A program made the position numbers and the translations under genes. A DNA stretch of 64,000 nt from Pseudomonadota bacterium (lineage in GTDB: Bacteria > Pseudomonadota > Gammaproteobacteria > Thiotrichales > Thiotrichaceae), in assembly GCA_002747435.1 (NCBI GenBank), contig PDPH01000048.1, positions 1-64,000 of the forward strand. The letters run 5' to 3'. Shown one piece after another: positions 54,801-63,791 of the stretch (positions are counted from its first letter, which is position 1; every line of letters starts with the position of its first letter). The notes beneath the pieces were generated by a model. It saw only the letters and a program-made list of their open reading frames with translations. It was not told where the DNA came from and searched no databases.

Positions 54801-57800
54801 TGCATAATTTGCCTAGTGCTGTGCAGATTACAGGTACGCCTAGTACTACGTGTGCTGGTGGTAATGTTTCTGTGGATACTTCAGGTAGTAATCACTCTGT
54901 CACTTTAGCTGGTGGTGAATTTGTATCCGAAAGTACCTGCGAGATACGAGTGCCGGTCAGCTCTACCATAGCCGGTAAGCACAACAGTGTCATTGAAATT
55001 GGAGACCTGCAAACAACTTCGGGGGCTTCGAATCCTCATCAGGCTGAGGGTTCTTTGTTTGTATTACACAAGCCAACGATTAACAAGTCTTTTTCTGAAT
55101 CATTGGTTGGCGTGAATAAACCTGTTAAGTTGAATTTACGGGTAGAAAATCCGGTTGAAAATGCTGTTATGTTGTCTGAACTGACTAATATTTCATTTTC
55201 AGACACGCTGGTGGGTATGAAATTGGCAACACCTGCTAAGCTAAGTCACAATTGCCCGAATCTTCAGCATAATATTGTGAATGGTGGGTCAAGTATTGCT
55301 ATTAGCGGTATCAACTTGTTGGCTGGAGCGAACTGTACCGTAGTTGTAGAAGTGGTTTCCGATCTTGTAGGTTCGCATGATAATACAGTCACTGGTCCAA
55401 GTTCAGATCAAACGCCTACCCCGGGTGATCCATCGACGGCAACATTGAATGTGGTAGAGCCACTTAGAATCAAGAAGTCTTTTTTGCCTACTAGTATTAT
55501 TCCGGGGGGTGTGTCTCGCATGACCATTACTTTGGAGAATCCTAACAATGTGGATTTGGCTATTGAGAATGTAGATGGTGGCTTTCGTGATGAGTTTCCA
55601 TCGTCACCTGGTCAGATGGTTTTATCCGATAGCCCTAATGTAAACACGACTTGTGCTTGGATGAGCCTCCGTAATTTAGCGGATACAGAGAGTCCTGAAG
55701 CTGGCGATGAGGGCTTTTTGACTAAAAATGGTACTGTACCCGCTAATGGGTCTTGCCAAATCCAAGCTAATGTAACAGCAGATACTTTGGGTAACTATGC
55801 CAATATAAGCAGCACGCTTCATACTGTAGCGGGTGAGAGTTCACCAGCAAGCGCTTTTTTGTTGGTGACAAGTGATGCTGCCGGTTACGACTGGGGCGAT
55901 GCGCCTGCTAGCTACAATGGTTCTTTTGATACTAGTCATTTGATTCACCCAGATTTTTATTTAGGGACGAGTGTTGATGCTGAAAGCGGCCCTCCTGCGC
56001 CATTAGATGGTACGGGCGATGATGTTACTGGTTCTGATGATGAGGATGGCATAACCCTGCCAGCGACGTTTATGCCGGGAGATACGGTGACTTTACGTGC
56101 CAAAGTCAATGGTGCAGCGGGTTATTTAAGTGCTTGGATCGATTGGGATGCTGATGGTTATTTTAGTCAGGCTGAGTATGTTGCCGCGAATATCCAAGAT
56201 GGTGGTTCAGAGGATACGGATGGTGAAGTCAACGGTACCATTGTATTTGATGTCAGCGTGCCTGCGACCGCGAGTGCGGGTGATACCTATGCTCGTTTTC
56301 GCTGGTCAGATAAGTTTGGCTTAGGGCCGTCAGATAACATTACGAATTATACCAAAGGCGCTTCTGTCAAAATGAACGCTAGTACGGATGTTTTTGGTGA
56401 GATTGAGGATTATGCAGTCACAGTGATGGGCTCTTCAAATACTTTGACTGGTACTGTTTTCGAAGACTTGAACTACGGAGGAGGAGCTGGTCGTTCACTG
56501 TCGACCTCAGGTGGTGTTGGTATTAATGGTGCACGAATAGAGCTTTATGATGCGAGCGGTGCAGTTATCCAAACGACAATAAGCGCTAATAATGGTAGTG
56601 CAGATGGTGTCTACGAGTTTCCAGCCTTAACGACGGGAGACTATTATGTGCGCGTGGTCAATAGCACGGTGCATTCGAGTCGAGGGGGCTCTACAGGTGT
56701 CGAGCGTGCTGTACAAACCTTCCGTGGGGATGCTAGCAGCGGTATCGTGAATGAAGTCGGAGGACGTAATCCAGCGGTAGCCGATGCTGATTCGAATACG
56801 ACATCATTGTTAATGGACACCAGCACCTTCAAATTATCGAATGGTCAACAGGTTCAAAGTGTGCATCCGCTTCATGTTACGAGTGGCAGCAATCTAAACG
56901 TTAGTTTCGGCTTTAACTTCAATACCATCGTTAATACCAATGATGCGGGTCAAGGCTCCTTGCGCCAGTTTATCGTGAACAACAATATTTTGGATAAAAT
57001 TGGCTTGGCTCAAGACGGTCTACCGGCAGGTATTGCGACCAGTGTGTTTGAAATACCAGGTACAGGACCGCATATCATCCGCTTGAATAGCATGCTTCCC
57101 GACCTGAGTGGCGCAGGTATCGCCCTTGATGCGACCACACAAGACGGTACAGATTGTAGCCTTGCCAACCGCAAACTGATGATTGAACTGGACGGTCAAG
57201 CGGACAGCTTAAGCGCTGATATCGATGCCAATGGACTGTATGTGAAAAGTGTTGATGTGACCATACGCGGCTTGGCTTTAGGACATTTTAAAGGCTCTGC
57301 GATTCGCGGCGATAACGCAGCCAGCCATTTACAACTGGCTTGTCTGAACCTGGGCATGCAAGTGGATGGTAACACTAGCTCACGCAATAATGCTCAAGGC
57401 ATCTGGTTACAGAATAGCAGCCATGTCACTATCGGCGGTAGTGAAGATCAGCGCTTAATTATTGCCGGTAATGGCGCTGATGCGATTCGTTTGGATGGCG
57501 TACAAACGGCTGATATTAGCCATAACTACATTGGCCTTGCCCAAGATGGAAGCCAAGTAATCTCTGTGGATGCCAATGATAATCCAATGAATGGAACGAA
57601 TGACTATGGTATTTCATTGGATAACAATGCTGCGAACATTAACATTACTAATAATTGGATTGCAGGCAACAACAATAGCGCCGTAAAAATTTACAATAGC
57701 GATACTATCAACCTGAAGGGCAACATGATTGGTCTCAGTGTGGATGGCGTGAGTAAGCGCCCTAACATCGCGGGCTCTACCCTAAGTGATGCTGTTGCGC

Positions 57801-60800
57801 TTGACATCTTTAACACCAATCATGTGGCACTAGGTGGATTAAACGCTGGAGATCGCAATGTGATTGCGGGTAACGATGGTTCAGGTGTGCGAATCTATGG
57901 CTCGAATGACGTCAGCTTGCTTGGCAACTATATTGGAACAGACCAAAGTGGTAGCCAAGCTGTCGGCAACAAACTACATGGTATCACTATCCGAAACTCC
58001 AGCAGCGTCACGATTGGCAATGGTACTTCTTCAGGGCGTAACATCATTGCAGGCAATGGTCAAAATGGCATTGATTTAAATAGCTCTACTGGAGCAGTGA
58101 TTAGCGGAAACTACATCGGGATTGATGCGACTGGCCTGACAGCATTAGCGAATGCCAGCAGTGGTACTGCATACTCGGGTATTAAAGTTAATGCCTCGCC
58201 CAATGTCATTATTGGCGGTGCCAATCTGAGCGATGGCAATGTGATCTCAGGCAATGCGGGTACAGCAGGTGTGTATATTACCGGCAATAGTGCTGGTAGC
58301 CTACTTCAAAATAATGTGATTGGCCTCTTGGCGGACGGTAGTACCGCAGCCGGTAATAGTGTCGGTATTCAAACCTATGGTGGAAAGCGCCTGCTGATTC
58401 GTAATAATGTGATTTCTGGTAATCGGGATAAAGGTGTTTGGCTGGAATCCACCCCAGACAGTCAGATTACAGGCAACAAAATCGGGACTAGCCAAGATGA
58501 AAGCGTTGCGGTTGGCAATGCTGCCATTGGTTTACAAGTGAGTGGTGGGCTCGGCGATTTGGTAGTGCGTGATAACCTGATTGCAGCAAACACCAAGGGC
58601 TTGTATTTAAAAGGTCATGCCAGCTATCCGGGCGGTGTTGTAGCCCATAACCGAATTGGCTTGCCCCATGCAGGTGCAGATGCTAGCTTTGCGAATAGCG
58701 AAGCAGGCATTCTCGTCGAACATGCCGATGGTCTGAGAATTGGCGCCACAACGCTACCCAGCGCCCCCTACTGGACACTACCTGATACCACCTACACTTA
58801 CACCCCGGATGCTGAAGCGAACTACATTTTGGGTAATGGTGGTGATGGTATTGTGTTGCATAATGATGATGGCATCAGTGGCAGTGTGATTGCGAACCAG
58901 ATTGAATCCCAGTCAGGGAATGGTATCTCCTTGGAACATGCCACCGAAGGCTGGACTGTGGCTGGCAACATCGTTCTGAACAATCAAAAACATGGTCTCT
59001 TCTTACAGAACCTTGCTGCAAACAATAAGATTACCGCAAATACTATCAGTGGTAATACTTGGTCAGGTATTAGCCACTCTGGCACAGGTACAGGCAACAC
59101 CTACAGCAAGAACAGTATCTATGATAATGGCACGCTAGGGATTGACCTTGGCTCAAATGGTGTAACCGTTAATGATCCCGGGGATGGTGACAGTGGTCCG
59201 AATCACCTGCTCAACTTCCCAGAAACCGAACCGGTCTCCTTTGGTACGAATGGCACTTTGACGGTGACCTATAGCCTAGATTTGGATAGTTCAGCGGGCG
59301 ACTACCGTATTGAATTCTTTGCCAATGATACTGCGGATAGTACCGGGCATGGTGAAGGTAAATACTATATTGGTTATGCCAATATTAACCATCTAGGTGG
59401 ACAAGAGAATTATAAGGGCGTGGTGCAGGATGTGCCTTATACATTGGCGAAAAACACCTTGATATCAGCCACACTGACAAATGTTACTGAAGGTTCAAGT
59501 TCGGAGTTCTCTGGGACTAAGGGCGGTAATACCGGCGTCTGTGAAGATTTGCTAACGGGTAGTGGCCTTAATCTGACCGTGGATGAAGGTGCCCCAGTCA
59601 TTGCTTATATCAATACTTATGACAGCAATGGTGAACCAATTACCTACGTTATCAACCAGAGACTTGATGCAGATCAGTTTGTGATTTTGGGTCCCGAGCC
59701 TGGCGCGCAATTCTCTTGTAGCAAGATTGTTTTCCTACGTAACTATGAAAACCAATATCAGTCTGGGGCGGTAAGTAAGTCGACGGGCGATGACCCGGGT
59801 AACTATGAAAACCCGCAAGATGCAGATGGTGATAATGTGTATGAATTGGAAATCACCGCGAAGGATAGTCAGGGTAACGCCAATACCAGTCTGTCAAAAA
59901 TAGTGGTGAGTAATATTAATGAAGCTCCCTATGCTATGGGGCCGAGTGTAGTGGACTATGAAGAAGATCAACCGATCAGTCAGGTTGTGCAACGCTACTA
60001 CGGCTATGACAGTGATGCGGACGATGAAGTCACCTTGAGTCTCTATGGCGGTTTGGATCATGCTTTGTTCCGTTTGGACAGCCAAGGTGACCTGTATTTT
60101 CGCCACAGCCCTGACTACGAAAGTCCGATGGATAGTAATCGAGATAATATCTACGAAGTCGAAATCAGTGCGACTGACCGGCAAGGCTATATGGGTTTCC
60201 GCACCTTCAAAATCAAAGTGACCGACCGGGCGGTGGATAATGGTGTGCGCTTGCAAGTACGCGCTTTGCTCCAAGGTGCTTATGATAGCAGTACCGGACT
60301 TATGCAAGACAAACTGCGTCAACAAGGCATTATTACTCTCAGTCAGCCCTATAATGGAGCACCGTTTGACTATGCGGGAACAGAGCGAATCAATCTGGAT
60401 CTTGTGCAAAATGGCGATGCTGATGGACTTGTGGACTGGGTATTAGTCGAACTATGGAGTGCCACCGAACCGACACAACGGGTCGCCAGTCGTGCCGCTT
60501 TGATCCAGCGTGATGGTGATCTGATGGATGCTTGGAGCGGTTATACCACCTTACACTTTGCGGGTGTCGCAGAAGGTGCATACCACGTGGCCTTACGTCA
60601 TCGTAACCACCTAGCAGTGTTGACGGCGGATGCGCTGGCCTTGTCTAAACAAGCTGTACTGATCGACTTTAGCTCACCTGAGCTGGCAGTGAGTGGTGAA
60701 GCGGGACGTTGGCTGGACGGTGAGCGCGCCATCCTGTGGTCAGGCGACATCGACCAAGATGGTAGATTATTTATGCACGGCTCGGGTAACGATATGAACC

Positions 60801-61021
60801 ATATTCTAATACAAGTTCTGAAAGGTGAAGGGAATCGTGAGTTTAACGCCAACTACCGATTGGCAGGCTACCGGCCTACGGACTTGAATATGGATGGTGA
60901 GACCTTGTTTAGTGGGCCGGGAACAGACACCACTCTATTGCTACGTAATGTATTGGCACATCCCCACAATACTCATTTTATGGGTAACTTTGTAATAAAG
61001 GGTAGTATCGTGTCACAGTGA
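51854..61021 (+). CDS. Giant (3055 aa) secreted multidomain protein: repeated DUF11-like Ig-type domains with paired Cys, GEVED domain, SdrD B-like domain, right-handed beta-helix, cadherin-like region, dockerin-like C-terminal domain
   Basis: Signal peptide; at least nine repeats ending in 'C-x-I/V' strands; 'YDWGDAPASYNG...DEDGITLP...GEIEDYAV' (GEVED); 'LTGTVFEDLNYGG...YEFPALTTGDYYVRV'; repeated 'GNVISGN/NNVIGL' beta-helix rungs; 'NEAPYAMGPSVVDYEEDQPI...YEVEISATDRQG'. Confidence 0.85.
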   Translation: MNRYGFAQRCRTLLGWYLLGLTFLGTVLFSPLALATIDINNSFSPSTLKMTEKSRLLITLQNYNGHVVNSASFDNVLPDYVLIADPPNISNTCDGSVSQSNTTLHGQIGLSGGVIPAHDGSNPGSCQIGIDVYSSRQGTYIDTIAAGDLTAVSNGNPESNAQDTTATLAVVIKDLETTIHWQHMDDPTLLDEMYIQGDETGYVVIDIKNPNIINITGLAFLADFADASVPLQLASTTPTINTCGGTVDLNVLPAYYQSQNASFSIRLTGGNIVSQSACQIKAKIKPGRLPTRSHSASWNHLLKSIIPLNSISSNEGATNIEDVTAPLHSITGIVASVFFDGLEKSNGSFDTKQTFEYTLLLENYNASPITGASIQDKLPAGLTFTGINSNSCGGNVDISTANDTLILTGASIPGAAGEHELSERLASCEVKLVGAISAPNVYYNELPDDQSDEGVLVANEDYSFEASSATLEISEPVGTSHKLGVAVEFSKDIIYQGDSVDLIISLSNTHASDTASNITIEDTIEDLCWTDQWDDAYCPGGASAAHTYFRIGDKPLENNCNGNLIAPAGGMDFRFENGVLEPGQQCEFRIPVQLSADAMYVGGSPRTLEFNLPGNQVTYDWQGETAKVHPEDESAEIEFDKAIKFSYEKFTPAIVASNGVSRFKVELYRRTTDHSSTSDIHVAAHLTNAKVAAVPNATSTCGGVFTAEPGSTTFSLDGASLPGVSIENIWANNVRCIIELDVEANPLADDQSVGEVIAEFYGDAHGSPNGFSAKDDAQAEPYNQLESLYGFKAKLQVRDTNLFLSQEYLPPTINGGQASRARIVLSNTESTAIDLSDLVLPVPLGSDGLILHANTDPAFTDSNGSVNSNGCSGGQFDYTPSGNSITLRKANIKANSTCYFEFNLTGTKGGNITTTLPAETVSTREGVTNPSPVSVTLTVGRHINAAVSYEPAIIEAGASSDLVLKIYNSLSNSDQVGSNPAIVHNLPSAVQITGTPSTTCAGGNVSVDTSGSNHSVTLAGGEFVSESTCEIRVPVSSTIAGKHNSVIEIGDLQTTSGASNPHQAEGSLFVLHKPTINKSFSESLVGVNKPVKLNLRVENPVENAVMLSELTNISFSDTLVGMKLATPAKLSHNCPNLQHNIVNGGSSIAISGINLLAGANCTVVVEVVSDLVGSHDNTVTGPSSDQTPTPGDPSTATLNVVEPLRIKKSFLPTSIIPGGVSRMTITLENPNNVDLAIENVDGGFRDEFPSSPGQMVLSDSPNVNTTCAWMSLRNLADTESPEAGDEGFLTKNGTVPANGSCQIQANVTADTLGNYANISSTLHTVAGESSPASAFLLVTSDAAGYDWGDAPASYNGSFDTSHLIHPDFYLGTSVDAESGPPAPLDGTGDDVTGSDDEDGITLPATFMPGDTVTLRAKVNGAAGYLSAWIDWDADGYFSQAEYVAANIQDGGSEDTDGEVNGTIVFDVSVPATASAGDTYARFRWSDKFGLGPSDNITNYTKGASVKMNASTDVFGEIEDYAVTVMGSSNTLTGTVFEDLNYGGGAGRSLSTSGGVGINGARIELYDASGAVIQTTISANNGSADGVYEFPALTTGDYYVRVVNSTVHSSRGGSTGVERAVQTFRGDASSGIVNEVGGRNPAVADADSNTTSLLMDTSTFKLSNGQQVQSVHPLHVTSGSNLNVSFGFNFNTIVNTNDAGQGSLRQFIVNNNILDKIGLAQDGLPAGIATSVFEIPGTGPHIIRLNSMLPDLSGAGIALDATTQDGTDCSLANRKLMIELDGQADSLSADIDANGLYVKSVDVTIRGLALGHFKGSAIRGDNAASHLQLACLNLGMQVDGNTSSRNNAQGIWLQNSSHVTIGGSEDQRLIIAGNGADAIRLDGVQTADISHNYIGLAQDGSQVISVDANDNPMNGTNDYGISLDNNAANINITNNWIAGNNNSAVKIYNSDTINLKGNMIGLSVDGVSKRPNIAGSTLSDAVALDIFNTNHVALGGLNAGDRNVIAGNDGSGVRIYGSNDVSLLGNYIGTDQSGSQAVGNKLHGITIRNSSSVTIGNGTSSGRNIIAGNGQNGIDLNSSTGAVISGNYIGIDATGLTALANASSGTAYSGIKVNASPNVIIGGANLSDGNVISGNAGTAGVYITGNSAGSLLQNNVIGLLADGSTAAGNSVGIQTYGGKRLLIRNNVISGNRDKGVWLESTPDSQITGNKIGTSQDESVAVGNAAIGLQVSGGLGDLVVRDNLIAANTKGLYLKGHASYPGGVVAHNRIGLPHAGADASFANSEAGILVEHADGLRIGATTLPSAPYWTLPDTTYTYTPDAEANYILGNGGDGIVLHNDDGISGSVIANQIESQSGNGISLEHATEGWTVAGNIVLNNQKHGLFLQNLAANNKITANTISGNTWSGISHSGTGTGNTYSKNSIYDNGTLGIDLGSNGVTVNDPGDGDSGPNHLLNFPETEPVSFGTNGTLTVTYSLDLDSSAGDYRIEFFANDTADSTGHGEGKYYIGYANINHLGGQENYKGVVQDVPYTLAKNTLISATLTNVTEGSSSEFSGTKGGNTGVCEDLLTGSGLNLTVDEGAPVIAYINTYDSNGEPITYVINQRLDADQFVILGPEPGAQFSCSKIVFLRNYENQYQSGAVSKSTGDDPGNYENPQDADGDNVYELEITAKDSQGNANTSLSKIVVSNINEAPYAMGPSVVDYEEDQPISQVVQRYYGYDSDADDEVTLSLYGGLDHALFRLDSQGDLYFRHSPDYESPMDSNRDNIYEVEISATDRQGYMGFRTFKIKVTDRAVDNGVRLQVRALLQGAYDSSTGLMQDKLRQQGIITLSQPYNGAPFDYAGTERINLDLVQNGDADGLVDWVLVELWSATEPTQRVASRAALIQRDGDLMDAWSGYTTLHFAGVAEGAYHVALRHRNHLAVLTADALALSKQAVLIDFSSPELAVSGEAGRWLDGERAILWSGDIDQDGRLFMHGSGNDMNHILIQVLKGEGNREFNANYRLAGYRPTDLNMDGETLFSGPGTDTTLLLRNVLAHPHNTHFMGNFVIKGSIVSQ

Positions 61022-61137
61022 CAATGACAAAGTGGTGGCCGCTAGTTCGGCCTCCACTGGTCAGCAAAATGTCTTACTTAGTACATAATTAATTATAATT
61101 TTTTCAGTTTGCTCTATTTTGAACGGGAGAGATATGA

Positions 61138-61731
61138 ATGAATCATAAAAAAGCTAACGCTTTTCGGGTAGCTTGCACACTAAGCTTAGTGTTGGCGGGC
61201 TTTTCAATTGGAGCACAGGCTGAAGGCGTTTTGGATTATAAATTGGCTTTGGCTGAGGATGGTCAAACTTACCAAGTTTGGATGCGCCCTAGTTACACAC
61301 CCCTGCCAGATATAAACCTGTCGGGGCAGGTGACTATCAAAGTTCCTCATTCTGCTCGGTTTCAAGCCGTTCAGGTAGAGTCTGCCGTTAAAGGTTCAAA
61401 CTGGATAGAAGCTTCGCGTATCAATGCACCGGTTGAAGACAGCACTTCAGACTATATTTCATTTTCCTTTGTAAGTCCCCAAGGTGATGAAGTGAACGGC
61501 GCTTATAAGTGGCAAGCAGGAAAGGAGAAACTAGTCTTTTCTTTTCAAAATGCTAAAGGTTGTATTGAGCCTATAGCCATTATGCCAAATGATGACCCTT
61601 TTAATACTAGCCAAAACTCGTCCAATACCAATCCAGGCAATCACTTTACTAACTTGGGTTGGGGAGATGTTAACAAAAACCATTTTCGTAGTGTTTATGG
61701 CGAAGTACTTCGTTGTCCAACGGGACAATGA
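61138..61731 (+). CDS. Secreted paralog 1: N-terminal 'YxVxMRP...VTIKVPHS' domain only
   Basis: Signal peptide 'VLAGFSIGAQAEG'; similar to the N-terminal domains of the next two genes. Confidence 0.75.
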   Translation: MNHKKANAFRVACTLSLVLAGFSIGAQAEGVLDYKLALAEDGQTYQVWMRPSYTPLPDINLSGQVTIKVPHSARFQAVQVESAVKGSNWIEASRINAPVEDSTSDYISFSFVSPQGDEVNGAYKWQAGKEKLVFSFQNAKGCIEPIAIMPNDDPFNTSQNSSNTNPGNHFTNLGWGDVNKNHFRSVYGEVLRCPTGQ

Positions 61732-61852
61732 TGAGCTTGGCTTGATTTAATAGCTGATTATCTAAAATAAATGCTTGAAGGGCTGCCCAACGTTATTGCT
61801 TATCCTAAGCTGGGTTGTACAGAAAAATAAAAAACAAGAGAGTAGTAATTGT

Positions 61853-63700
61853 ATGTATGTTAGAAAACTAGGTGTCTATTTAGGGCTGAGTATCTCAAGC
61901 TTACTACTAACGGCTAATAACGCTTGGGCTGCGCGAACCTTGGAGTATAGCATCCAATGGAGTATGGAGGATAATCGTTATCATGTGTCTATGCGGCCAA
62001 CTGAAACACCTGAGCCTGATAGGAGTATTACTGCCCAAGTGACCATCCGCGTCCCTCATTCATCGCTGAATACAGAAGACTTCAAAGTCACCAGCTTGTC
62101 ATCAGCTATTAACGGTACAATTTGGAGGCAGAGTTCTCGAGTAGACTCGCCTACAGAAGCGCGAGAATTTAGTTATATTTCCTTTACCTTGTCGGCAGAT
62201 CAAGCCGGTGCATTTGGGTGGCAAGCCAATCAGGAAAAAGAAGTATTTAGCTTTGCCAATTCAGGTAGCTGTCTAGGGCCAGTTGCCCTAATGGCGGATA
62301 ATGATCCTTTCAATGTGGAACATAACTCCGTCGGTACTAATCCGGGTAATCAGTTTACCAACTTAGGCTGGAGTGATAACAATGGTGAGAACAGCTACTT
62401 GGGTATTTATGGGGACGGTGCTGATTGCCGTGATAGTCAAGATGCTGATGCTGATGGTTTGATGAATGGTGAGGAAAAGCAGTTAGGTACTGATCCCTTA
62501 AAAGCAGACAGCGATGGCGACGGTTTGAATGACGGTGCTGAAGTCAATACGCATCACACTGACCCACTGAAAGCTGATACGGATGGTGATGGCCTTCCTG
62601 ATGGTGCTGAAATTGACACTTATAACACCGACCCACTAAAGTTGGATTCTGATGGTGATGGTTTGACGGATGGGGATGAGGTGATTAATCACAAAACAAA
62701 TCCTCTAAAAGCCGATACAGATGGCGATGGTCTGAATGATGGTGCTGAAGTCAATACGCATCACACTGACCCACTGAAAGCTGATACAGATGGCGATGGT
62801 CTGAATGATGGTGCTGAGGTCAATACGCATCAAACGAACCCATTAAATACAGATACTGACAATGATGGCTTTTCTGATGGTGAAGAAGTTAATGTATTAA
62901 AAACCGATCCAAATGTTGCGAATGCGGCGACTTTATCGATAAAAGTCTTGTTGCAAGGCGCTTACGATTATCAAACACAGTTAATGAAAGATAGTTTGCG
63001 TTCCAAAGGCCTGATTCCAACGACGCAGCCGTATAATGTTGCACCATTGAATTACGCTGGCACAGAGCAAGTGAGCGCAGCACAATTGGCACTTACAGGC
63101 AATGATGCGATTGTGGATTGGGTATTGGTTGAATTGCGCTCGGCTAGCAGTAAAACCAACATCGTCAAACGCAAAGCAGCCTTGTTACAGCGGGATGGCG
63201 ATGTGATTGATGCTGCTAGTGGTAGTAACAAGCTGGCGTTTAACGGCTTAAGCGCAGGTAGCTATTACGTGTCGATTCGCCATCGTAACCACCTCGGGGT
63301 TATGACAGCCAATACTGTTCAGTTAAATGCAACTAATGTGAGTGTAGACTTCACGGCTAATACGACTGCGGTAGAAGGTACGAATGCCCGTTTGATGACT
63401 ACTGATAAATCATTATTATGGGTGGGTGATGCCAATATGGATAATCGTCTGATCGCCAATGGTACAGGGCAAGATTCTAGTATAGTGCTTATTAAGGTGC
63501 TCAGTGTCGCAGAAAACGGTGCTTTTAATAGTAACTTTATTGTGCCGGGCTATCATGTGACTGATTTTAATATGGATGGTCAGGTGGTATTTACAGGACC
63601 GAATAATGACACCAATTTGCTAATATCGAATGTGCTATCACACCCGGGCAATATTGGATTCAATGCTAACTATATTTTGCGTGGTCAGTTGCCTGAATAA
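61853..63700 (+). CDS. Secreted paralog 2: N-terminal 'VTIRVPHS' domain, TSP type-3-like Ca-binding repeats, C-terminal dockerin-like domain shared with the giant protein (probable start MYVRKLGVYLG)
   Basis: Signal peptide, six 23-aa 'DTDGDGLNDGAEVNTHHTDPLKA' repeats, C-terminus aligns with residues ~2790-3050 of the 3055-aa protein. Confidence 0.82.
   Translation: MYVRKLGVYLGLSISSLLLTANNAWAARTLEYSIQWSMEDNRYHVSMRPTETPEPDRSITAQVTIRVPHSSLNTEDFKVTSLSSAINGTIWRQSSRVDSPTEAREFSYISFTLSADQAGAFGWQANQEKEVFSFANSGSCLGPVALMADNDPFNVEHNSVGTNPGNQFTNLGWSDNNGENSYLGIYGDGADCRDSQDADADGLMNGEEKQLGTDPLKADSDGDGLNDGAEVNTHHTDPLKADTDGDGLPDGAEIDTYNTDPLKLDSDGDGLTDGDEVINHKTNPLKADTDGDGLNDGAEVNTHHTDPLKADTDGDGLNDGAEVNTHQTNPLNTDTDNDGFSDGEEVNVLKTDPNVANAATLSIKVLLQGAYDYQTQLMKDSLRSKGLIPTTQPYNVAPLNYAGTEQVSAAQLALTGNDAIVDWVLVELRSASSKTNIVKRKAALLQRDGDVIDAASGSNKLAFNGLSAGSYYVSIRHRNHLGVMTANTVQLNATNVSVDFTANTTAVEGTNARLMTTDKSLLWVGDANMDNRLIANGTGQDSSIVLIKVLSVAENGAFNSNFIVPGYHVTDFNMDGQVVFTGPNNDTNLLISNVLSHPGNIGFNANYILRGQLPE
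62441..62925 (+). repeat. 69-bp (23-aa) tandem repeats encoding thrombospondin type-3-like calcium-binding units
   Basis: Units begin at e.g. 62507, 62714 and 62783, all spaced in multiples of 69 bp; 47-bp identical block at 62534 and 62741. Confidence 0.9.
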
Positions 63701-63791
63701 GAAATAAAGCTGGGCGGGTGGTCTAATGCCACGCTGCTACCCTGTATAGGCTAGTCTGTTTAAAAAATAAAAATAAATAAGCGGTAACAAT

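Noticed and set aside
59894-60409. 171-aa antisense ORF inside the giant gene
   Set aside because: Opposite a coherent coding frame; Ile/Thr/His-rich composition typical of antisense shadow.
62441-62925. Regular repeats that could be mistaken for a CRISPR array
   Set aside because: Units are in frame, contiguous 69-bp coding repeats with no unique spacers; they encode TSP3-like Ca-binding motifs.
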